A stretch of DNA of 64,000 nucleotides from Plectrocnemia conspersa (lineage: Eukaryota; Arthropoda; Insecta; Trichoptera; Polycentropodidae). Below, piece by piece: positions 60,101 through 64,000 of the stretch. The stretch is from positions 1,054,001 through 1,118,000 of the forward strand of contig VTFK01000091.1 in assembly GCA_009617715.1 (NCBI GenBank), given 5' to 3'. The first letter of the stretch is position 1. The number at the start of each line of letters is the position of its first letter. Under the pieces are notes generated by a model, which was not told where the DNA came from, made no database searches, and was given only the letters and a program-made list of their open reading frames with translations. A program made the position numbers and the translations under genes.

Positions 60101-62604
60101 CATTTCGATAGTTGACGAATTATAGGTAAAAATATTTTTTCCAATTTTAGTTCTTCAAGTATTAAAAATATTTTTCAATTTATTTTTCTCGAGAAACAAT
60201 TTTTAAGAACACTAAAATATCAACGAGAAAATAGCGTAGATGGTAGTTTTTTTTACTATGTAAACATTTTTTTTAATAGCATCTAAAATAATTTCGTTCC
60301 ATTAAAAAACAAAAATCAGTAAGAATCAACATCAACTAAATTTGTTCATAGTATAAAGCTTAAAATAATATAACTGCTAATCGAACTCTCACTTAGAGTT
60401 GAATGTATTCGAAACGACCGAGAGAGATTTAAACACCAAAAAATAACAAGAATGACTTGACGCAAAAACAACTTTTGTTACACATGAAGTGATAAATAAA
60501 GATATCACAATTAATTTGTGGCCCACTCCGGTCCCCCTAGTTAAGTTAATAAATTATTAAAGTTTTTAAGATTTTATATTGATCTATGACTTAGGACTGA
60601 TCGAAAAGGCTAGGCTATCCGATTCGAGCATCGTCTCGAGTTATTAACCTCTCGAGACCAGTTCGCCTTGACAGTGGAAGATACACCAGCCGGCGTTCGA
60701 GCCTCGCTCTTCCATGAGAACGTTCAACGGAGTGCAACGAAGCACCTGTCGTCTCGACACCGTTATCCGTAAAAAAATGAACACTCACCTTAGGCCTATC
60801 CCTCTTGCTGCTCCTCAGGATGATTCCGTCGTTCTCGATGTAGTCGGGCACCTCCTTTCTGTCGGAGAAGTTGAACACCATCGTGTTCTGCTGCTGGTGC
60901 TGCTGCTGCTGCCAGTGGGGCCTCTTTGGGCTGGGCTTCAGCGAGCCCGGAGAGGCCCCCGCGTCGATCCCGTTTGACTCTGGTACCGCATCTATCGAAA
61001 TCTCCTTCGTGCGCACCACTGCACTCTCCACTTCGCTAACTTTGGGCACTACGGCATCTATCACCGTCACCGTAACCTTCTTCAGCGGCTGCTCCAGAGA
61101 CTTGGTCTTGTTGATCAGATTCTTCTCGATCTCCCTGCTGGTCAGGGGCGAACCGTTCGTCGCCGATTCGCGCAAAATCAGCGCCGGACTGCTCTCGTCG
61201 TCGATCGAAGGAGACGGGGCTTTCACTCGCGGCGGAGAAACGGGAGTTTTGATAAAGTCTGGCTTTTTGCATGGCACAATTTCGCTCGGGATCGGCATCG
61301 AATACCTGGGTATCAGCAGAGGAGTGAGCGGCGACAAGAGCTTGGCCTCTCTGAAAGTCTCTTCGATTCTAGGGTTCTTCGCCTTGACGATTTCGGGTAT
61401 ATTTTCCTCGTCCTCGGAACTGTCGTCTTCGAGCATGGGTTTCGGCTTGGTGATCGGCAAGTGCGACTTCTTCGAGTCGCCATTGGTTCCGTTGAACGAG
61501 AATTGGGCAGTAGTGCTCGCTTTTGAGATATTGTTCAGAGCTACCGAGTCTATTATCTTGGTAGCTGGGAGCTCTTCGCCGAAGTCGTAAGATCCGTCTT
61601 CCGAAGATGTGCTCAATTTCCTGGTGGGTTCTCTGCATATTACTGATATTTCCGATGGGAGCAAAGCATCTTTGCTTTCGGGATCCGGCGTTGAAGTTCT
61701 CGGCTTTCCGTTCGTCTCGGGAGGTGGAGTATCGCCGTTCGTAAGCTTCTCTTCGTTTTCGATCAGTAATAGGGGTATTTTCTTCGGCGACGGCGGAGGT
61801 CTGTACGCTAGAGACGGAGTCGTCTGAGTGGACACTGGAAAGGTTCTAGCTTCGGGCGATAAGAGAGCCGGACTCCTGGGCGGCACTGCCGGTTTATTGG
61901 CGCAGATGCGAGGTTTGGGTTTTATCTGATGCACTGCGAACGATTTGACTTTGTCTGCCACTTGGCCGGTGTGCGCCGGAGGTTTGGTTCTCTTGATGGG
62001 GTTACTCTCGAAGATCTTGAGCGTGGTTTTGACTAAATCCGGGGGAGGTCGCTCCGTTTCTTTGAGTAGCGGCGAAGGTCTCTTCGGGCGTAGGGTTTTC
62101 TCCGGCGAAGGAGGCGGCGGCGGAGACGGAGGAGTCGGAGATCTCAACGGGGAGGCGTCTTCCGAAGATCTGGAGTCGCATCTGACGAGCGCGTCTACGG
62201 ATCTGGCTCTTTTGGCGGCTTCGGGGGTGCGCGTGGCGGGTCTGTATCTGTTGGGTCTGGAGACGGTGTCTTTTGGGGCGGTAGACGGGGCGGTTGATGT
62301 CCGGGTCGTCGTCCAAACCGTGCTCCAGAGAGGCGGCTCTCCTGAGCTTGTGCAGGGAAGGCCTGGGTTTCGCCGGCGCTTCCCTGAGGGTGAGGCTGAT
62401 ATAGCGCGACTTGAGCTTGTTGACGATGCCCGGGCCGTAGGTGAGCTCCTCGGCCGGGTCGTCGTCCGCGGGGCAAGACCTCTGCTCGAGCAGCATGTCG
62501 CCGGGGCCGCGTCGGGCCTGCGACTGAGCCGTCGGCTCGACGGTACCCGCGACTGCAGTTCTCCGCTTCTCCCGCAGCGCCACCAGCCAAGGGGGCGCCG
62601 ACAT
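18054..62604 (-). CDS. Taperin/phostensin-family protein (PP1 regulatory, actin-associated), five exons over about 44.5 kb
   Basis: Exons on the minus strand: 62604-60789, 41120-40935, 21434-21320, 21069-20923, 18115-18054. All junctions are GT-AG and in phase (0, 0, 1, 1), giving about 774 residues if one base in the run at 62271-62278 is discounted. Family hallmarks are PPWLVALREKRR near the N-terminus (vertebrate relatives have a PAWKR..LERRR motif), a long Pro/Ser-rich disordered middle, KIQF (about 670-673, fitting the RVxF PP1-docking motif; KISF in vertebrates), FEYPSESSL (about 681-689), LSTYTP, and an end in LLF (ALYF in phostensin). Taperin and phostensin bind PP1 and actin. Human proteins are about 600-710 residues. 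Family assignment is firm on the C-terminal motifs; which vertebrate paralogue is closer is not decided. Confidence 0.85.
19130..20640. repeat. Diverged tandem array, units about 300-440 bases
   Basis: A GC-rich block with gtgcgccggcgct recurs at about 19405, 19810, 20113 (gtgcaccggtgct) and 20550. Each is preceded by ttttt..gtaacgcacgc and, in the first three, followed by actacatagcgtaagg- or actacacagcat-like sequence and an aggagaag box. A second marker, tttttgcgctatgcgctc, recurs at 19250, 20025 and 20420. Units are AT-rich otherwise. The block at 19561-19720 is an inserted copy of the MITE at 27318. Confidence 0.7.
19561..19720. mobile_element. Partial MITE copy (family M2)
   Basis: The segment caccctttggacgcgttaat and the following atgcaaattttacctt, actgtgtttaaatgtt and gatattttatgtttattcac parallel 27322-27455. 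Only the left part of the element is present here. Confidence 0.6.
20923..21069 (-). CDS. Taperin-like exon 4
   Basis: The exon has 147 bases (phase 1 to 1) between ctttgtag and GGAG|gtatgg. The split codon with exon 3 gives Ala. It encodes ALGGSLSTYTPSKVSL and then a KMDVEES segment. LSTYTP matches the LSSYTP element near the phostensin C-terminus. The symmetric phase means the exon could be skipped without changing frame. Confidence 0.9.
21320..21434 (-). CDS. Taperin-like exon 3 (PP1-docking motif)
   Basis: The exon has 115 bases (phase 0 to 1) between tttatttcag and TTAG|gttagt. It encodes KLKIQFDDTLTKTFEYPSE, including KIQF, which fits the RVxF docking consensus for the PP1 catalytic subunit, and the family-typical FEYPSESSL. 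This short exon is the strongest single piece of evidence for the family. Confidence 0.92.
23511..23745 (+). mobile_element. tRNA-derived SINE, copy 1
   Basis: It contains cgggttcgagccacggcaat, a polymerase III B-box (GGTTCGAGCC) in tRNA-like context, and a tail with gtcaccaattcctagac and gtctggtagttaatactt. Copy 2 at 42770-42945 shares both the head and the tail in the same order with a different AT-rich middle. No A-box is visible, so the 5' end is probably truncated. It is inside an intron, antisense to the host gene. Confidence 0.65.
23835..24228. repeat. R2 (inverse) next to truncated R1, copy b
   Basis: Positions 23835-23965 carry family R2 in inverse orientation: atgtcatttgaattttaat, then accactgactggccaactttt and a C run. 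Positions 24004-24228 carry R1 in forward orientation up to aataaaatcgt, where it is cut by the fold-back element at 24231. R2 copies also occur at about 29437-29520, 47205-47285, 55180-55265 and 55785-55935. Confidence 0.65.
24231..24697. mobile_element. Fold-back element with arms of about 110-120 bases
   Basis: Arms 24231-24350 and 24588-24697 are inverse copies. For example, tatgagctgccagtaaaaaa is at 24301 on the left and its complement is at 24620-24639 on the right; cttggagattttaggtaact and the gagaaaaaatgtc segment are likewise paired. The 237-base loop starts with the inverse of the R1 3' end (ttaccgagcgttcccactgc). The structure lies inside an R1 copy. It could be a foldback transposon or an inverted duplication made during R1 rearrangement. 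Confidence 0.7.
26150..26705 (+). pseudogene. Jockey/CR1-like non-LTR retrotransposon ORF1 relic
   Basis: From 26508 the frame reads DPHPTNYKGCVVYQEIK, then NYADAIKNKI, the pattern that follows the zinc knuckles in insect jockey-type ORF1 proteins (H-P-A-N-Y-K-G-C..Y..I and a later Y-A-D/A-A-x-K). Upstream, 26150-26345 may be part of the same ORF1 but is not recognisable with confidence. Frames are broken and no reverse transcriptase follows, so it is a dead 5' fragment. Confidence 0.6.
27196..27253. other. Inverted repeat, 16-base arms
   Basis: ggccgaaatatcggcc (27196-27211) and ggccgatatttcggtc (27238-27253) are complementary with one mismatch across a 26-base loop. Each arm is itself nearly self-complementary, so a cruciform or protein-binding dyad is as likely as an RNA hairpin. 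Confidence 0.6.
27318..27544. mobile_element. TTAA-flanked MITE (family M2), 227 bases
   Basis: The left end TTAAAGCCCTTTGGACGTGT and the right end, read inverse as TTAACCCTTTGAACGCGT, form imperfect terminal inverted repeats with TTAA at both borders, as for piggyBac-type MITEs. A partial relative lies at 19561-19720. It has no coding capacity. Confidence 0.65.
29437..29850 (+). repeat. R2 followed by R1, copy c (internally rearranged)
   Basis: 29437-29520 has the R2 core (gaggtaaaagtta, tttaatattttatttcatta, tagtatttcatcaaatgac). Two partial R1 3' segments follow (about 29530-29580 and 29620-29680), then a better R1 copy at 29735-29846 ending gggaacgttcggtta. The same R2-then-R1 order occurs at 55180-55510. 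Confidence 0.65.
30791..30905 (+). repeat. Dispersed repeat R3, copy 1
   Basis: gtgaatcggttcaatgccta then acttgattcagaaatcacag and, further on, ataatcctataattt closely match 39321-39425. A short inverse fragment (gactgtgatttctgaac) lies at 31756-31772. There is no coding content. Confidence 0.65.
33432..33444. promoter_or_regulatory. CRE overlapping an E-box
   Basis: tgacgtcacgtg contains a full CRE palindrome (TGACGTCA) overlapping CACGTG, inside a CpG-rich intronic patch (about 33110-33480). Binding is inference. Confidence 0.35.
34080..34270 (+). repeat. Dispersed repeat R1, copy d
   Basis: Runs from the gatattactatggaatt segment through accgaattttggtcaata and gaagtcaaaaattcatgtc to the terminal hairpin cgctcggtaacgagcg, which here is a perfect six-base-pair stem with a GTAA loop. 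Confidence 0.75.
36525..36720 (+). repeat. Dispersed repeat R4, copy 1
   Basis: Shares ggttcgtgcaagaggagcgt, aacgggtaagaataaggga and the later aacgctctaggtta with 46560-46720 (ggctcgtgcaagagaagcgt, aacgggtaagaataaggga, aacgctctaggata). Function is unknown. Confidence 0.65.
36911..36940. other. Perfect 11-bp hairpin
   Basis: ctcgaagatcg (36911-36921), loop atcttact, then cgatcttcgag (36930-36940). The match is perfect, in otherwise ordinary intronic sequence. It may be the core of an old palindromic MITE. Confidence 0.7.
39239..39611. mobile_element. MITE-like element with cctcgattta ends, carrying R3
   Basis: The left end ttcctcgatttacacggt and the right end, read inverse as tccctcgatttatgcggt, are terminal inverted repeats. 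An R3 copy (39321-39425) lies inside, so R3 is part of this element or nested in it. A solo left-end relative starts at 57670. No target duplication was determined. Confidence 0.55.
40133..40375 (-). repeat. Dispersed repeat R1, copy e (inverse)
   Basis: On the plus strand it begins cgttaccgagcgttcccatt, the inverse of the R1 terminus. It continues through gattttattgcttttggcgt and ttctgagaagtgataattg to the ttttaaaacagtgtaatat 5' section. It lies about 560 bases downstream of exon 2 of the taperin-like gene. Confidence 0.75.
40935..41120 (-). CDS. Taperin-like exon 2
   Basis: The exon has 62 codons, phase 0 to 0, between ttttgtttcag at its 5' side and AAG|gtaaga at its 3' side. It begins VADTISLRGLSGESADF and contains an acidic DDPDGGDWAIW block, then VVFENDNVVINGRSNIAK, similar in style to the segment before the PP1-binding region in the family. 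A cluster of CpG-rich sequence surrounds it. Confidence 0.85.
42770..42945 (+). mobile_element. tRNA-derived SINE, copy 2
   Basis: gtctcggactgctaattcag then gcgggttcgagccacggcaa resemble the 3' two thirds of a tRNA, with an intact B-box. The tail gtcaccgattccctgac and gtttggtggttaatattt matches copy 1 at 23511-23745. No CCA-type end or A-box was found. Confidence 0.65.
43667..43822. mobile_element. hAT-type MITE with perfect 8-base target duplication
   Basis: gtttagat at 43667-43674 and again at 43815-43822 flank a 140-base element. It begins catgggtagggaa and ends ttctctacccctg (inverse caggggtagagaa). Eight-base duplications and CAGGGGT-type ends are diagnostic of the hAT superfamily. It has no coding capacity; the exact duplication suggests a fairly recent insertion. 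Confidence 0.85.
45690..45820. promoter_or_regulatory. Cluster of CRE/AP-1-like sites in intronic CpG-rich patch
   Basis: gtgacgtcac (CRE palindrome, near 45739) lies within about 120 bases of ggtgactc, ggagtcaccc and ggtgagtcacc, all AP-1/CRE half-site variants. A short direct repeat, cctagcgg, is also present. This density is unlike the surrounding sequence; enhancer activity is inference. Confidence 0.35.
46540..46835 (+). repeat. Dispersed repeat R4, copy 2, with internal duplication
   Basis: Begins with the R4 core shared with 36525-36720. Inside, actcggattcc followed by acgctacgagaacgcgaatc and gccaataaatta occurs twice (about 46648-46705 and 46757-46825), a local tandem duplication. 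Confidence 0.65.
47205..47285 (-). repeat. Dispersed repeat R2 (inverse)
   Basis: tgaccactgacaggctaactt, a C run, then a purine-rich segment and gaaatgacgtccctgat. This is the inverse of R2 as seen at 55785-55935 (atgacatccctgat at its far end). Confidence 0.55.
50245..50392. mobile_element. TTAA-flanked MITE (family M1), 5' end decayed
   Basis: The right end ttggcaattaaagggttaa is intact, and the left end retains ggttgccgagcttttaat but has lost its TTAACC. It is related to 15340-15529 in ABCF1 intron 15. Confidence 0.5.
55180..55510 (+). repeat. R2 followed by R1, copy f
   Basis: 55180-55265 shows the R2 core (tttttttaatatttcagttt, tagtatttaaataaatgaca), then a partial R1 3' segment. A good R1 copy follows, from accaaattttaaccaatagg to the perfect terminal hairpin cgctcggtaacgagcg at 55493-55508. 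Confidence 0.7.
55785..55935 (+). repeat. Dispersed repeat R2
   Basis: gaaggtaaaagtcggccagta, then tttttttaatatttcgattt, atagtatttcattaaatgac and atgacatccctgatc. This is the most complete forward R2 copy in the window. Confidence 0.6.
57670..57829. other. Solo MITE end plus perfect 13-bp hairpin
   Basis: ttcctcgatttacgcggttaa (57670-57690) matches the left end of the element at 39239. At 57800-57812 cctctcccactgc, loop ccat, then gcagtgggagagg (57817-57829) form a perfect 13-base-pair stem-loop. The two may belong to the same decayed element. Confidence 0.6.
58950..60300. repeat. Diverged AT-rich tandem array, unit about 280-310 bases
   Basis: The marker aaaaccaccggaatattatta recurs in variants at about 59190, 59476, 59754 and 60065. 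Further shared markers are catttcgatatttaaagaat, ttcttcaaaaataaa, tttctcgagtaacaat and gttaaaatcactgaaatact (59362, 59930). It is a satellite-like array in the first intron, close to exon 1; weaker copies reach back to about 58970. Confidence 0.7.
60789..62604 (-). CDS. Taperin-like exon 1, with apparent one-base frameshift
   Basis: The start ATG at 62604 opens MSAPPWLVALREKRR; an in-frame ATG at 62652 would add 16 residues. Residues 1-111 (through NRPVYRPK) read in one frame. The sequence then makes sense only in the next frame (DTVSRPNRYRPATRTPE), which stays open to the donor AAG|gtgagt at 60788. The exon is 1816 bases, one more than a multiple of three for the needed phase. Read literally, the first frame stops at 62002 after about 200 residues. 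The middle is Pro/Ser-rich with PPPPPS and acidic DDSSEDEEN blocks. A short QQQQHQQQ tract precedes the conserved VFNFSDRKEVPDYIENDGI near the 3' end. Confidence 0.85.
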
Positions 62605-62760
62605 CGCGAAGCCGCTACCTGCTGCACCTGCACTAACACACACAAAACGCACACGGTTAAACTACTGTTGCAAACTAGCCGAAAAGCGTGTCGCAGATTA
62701 GGCGGCCGAATGCTGACTGATTGATACATTTATCTGGGGAGCAAATATCGATTGTCTCGC
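62605..62760 (-). promoter_or_regulatory. Taperin-like 5' leader and possible promoter
   Basis: Upstream of the ATG the minus strand is CpG-rich and contains TCAGTC within caatcagtcagcatt (near 62722-62715), an initiator-like site that would give a leader of about 110 bases. Two tgcag sequences just before the ATG could instead be acceptors from an untranslated exon lying further right. Sequence alone does not decide between them. Confidence 0.4.
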
Positions 62761-64000
62761 GCCGGATTATGGGGTATTATCGAATTCCGAACTACAAGGA
62801 CGTTCAAAGTGGAACAAACGAATAAAATTATTAATTAATTTCAAAAAATTATTTTAAATATACATATATGTACATATGTATATATAAAGCTACATATATT
62901 TTTAATAAATTAATTAATAATAATAATAATAATATCCGTGTTTTGAACCTAAAAATTGAATTTATATCATTTAATAAAATCTAATCATTACAAAAAGATA
63001 ACACAAATTATAGCTATTGGTATGAATATTTTATTTGAATTGTATACTTTTTAACAGCCAAGTGAAAATTTTCCATATAATCTTAATTGGACAAATTAAT
63101 AGGAATGAAGCAAACACACGATCCGACAAAGACCTACACATGATTCACAGTTGATATAATTGCGGTCAATTCTGTTAAACGAACATGACACAATGCAAAG
63201 TGTTCAATGTTGATAAACAAACTCGACGTTGACTGTTTCATATGAATCTAACCACAGTAAGTGGGCAGAAACAGATAAATATATTTTTTATTAATAACAT
63301 AATAATAAAACAACATAACCATCAGTATAACAAATTAATCAGTATATAATCACTATAGTAGTAGTCATTGAGAGGAAACGGATTTGATAAGATAAGAAAG
63401 AGATTTTTTTAATATTGAATATTAATATGTAAATAGTACAGAGACTGCAAAAAATGATAAAAACATATGTATAATATATAAAATATTATTTATTATACAT
63501 ATGATTCGGTGATTATTGCGCGAAAGAAACTTGTGGAATCGAAAATTGCTCACAGCGAAAATTTCAAACAACAAAAATTCTGGTCATATATAATCAATAT
63601 ACACATATATTTTGAAAATATTTTACAATTATATTTATATTAGGAAATGTATGATGCACATTATAATCAAATAATCACATATATTAAAAATTTTCGTTGT
63701 GTAGAATTTTCGTGTGCGCATTTTTTGTTTGCGCAATAATCCGGTCACCGGATTAGTAATATATGTAATATGATTCTTTCAAGATATTCTTGTATCATTC
63801 AATATAAAAATAAATTAACCAATCTAAGTAAAAAAAATATTAAAAAAAACACTCGTTCTTATCTATCTAATCTTCATATAGAAGCAAAATTGAAAAAAGG
63901 TAGTTGTATTTTTATCAACGCTCGTTTTAGTGCACGTTATGGCCAAAAGTATTGAACGCGATTCAAAATGATCAAAATGGCGGTTAATCCGTTACGGATT
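62761..64000. other. AT-rich upstream region, nothing recognised
   Basis: Upstream of the taperin-like gene start I see only A/T-rich sequence with short TA and AAT runs (62860-62935) and a 61-codon chance frame at 63770-63955. No promoter of a neighbouring gene and no transposon end was identified. Confidence 0.45.

Larger units (their letters stand above)
41121..60788 (-). other. Taperin-like intron 1 (19.7 kb)
   Basis: AT-rich with the repeats listed separately. Nothing identifiable at 41121-42760, 43110-43660, 44430-45650, 46840-47200, 47290-48550, 49700-50240, 51440-53470, 53900-55140, 56570-57660, 57930-58950 and 60300-60788. CpG-rich patches at about 44140-44430, 45650-46060, 48550-49480, 51030-51440, 53480-53890 and 55950-56560 contain only chance frames that match no known domain. 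One (44440-44347, minus) ends in CCAG|gtaggt, a good donor in phase 0 with exon 2, but its frame has no start codon. Confidence 0.55.

Noticed and set aside
60871..62724. Long plus-strand frames (239 and 259 codons) opposite the taperin-like exon
   Set aside because: They are antisense shadows of a GC-rich coding exon, with no recognisable domain and no sensible start context.
60615..62729. 704-codon minus-strand frame taken as the whole taperin-like protein
   Set aside because: Its first 150 codons are Arg/Ser/Thr-rich shadow sequence, and the real N-terminus is in another frame. It also runs through the splice donor at 60788 into the intron.
1..64000. CRISPR arrays, prokaryotic operons or integrated bacterial sequence
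   Set aside because: No regularly spaced short repeats and no ribosome-binding-site-led gene clusters; gene structure is eukaryotic throughout.

Overview
The window is AT-rich animal nuclear DNA, most likely from an insect. It has spliced genes with GT-AG introns, no operons, a SINE-, MITE- and Tc1-rich repeat landscape, and two recognisable metazoan genes. Base composition and the TCAGT-type initiator sequences fit an arthropod; I cannot name the species from sequence alone.

Layout. Positions 1-4075 are a repeat block bounded by long inverted arms and containing a dead Tc1-like transposase. Around 6510-6720 there is a CpG-rich patch that looks like a promoter plus a short first coding exon of an unidentified gene running leftward. 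Positions 7640-7970 are a degenerate short tandem array. A complete 17-exon ABCF1 gene (ATP-binding cassette, subfamily F) runs rightward at 10217-16383. Its N-terminal charged tail is built from a run of phase-1 exons that look like copies of one another, and its second Walker B exon has a degenerate tandem copy in the preceding intron.

Convergent to it is a gene of about 44.5 kb on the minus strand (ATG at 62604, stop at 18054). Its C-terminal exons match the taperin/phostensin family of protein phosphatase 1 and actin regulators. Five coding exons join in consistent phase to about 774 residues, but only if one base in a TTTTGGGG run of the first exon is treated as an indel. Its two largest introns (about 19.5-19.7 kb each) hold most of the repeats: a dispersed family ending in a perfect small hairpin, a fold-back element, two tRNA-derived SINE copies, TTAA-flanked MITEs, a hAT MITE with a perfect 8-bp target duplication, a jockey-like ORF1 relic, and two diverged tandem arrays.

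The two genes share no pathway that I can see: one acts in translation initiation, the other on phosphatase and the actin cytoskeleton. No structural RNA gene, CRISPR array or intact transposase gene was found. The most useful points for follow-up are the ABCF1 exon duplications, the taperin-like reading-frame break, the candidate gene start at 6542 and the undescribed-looking repeat families.
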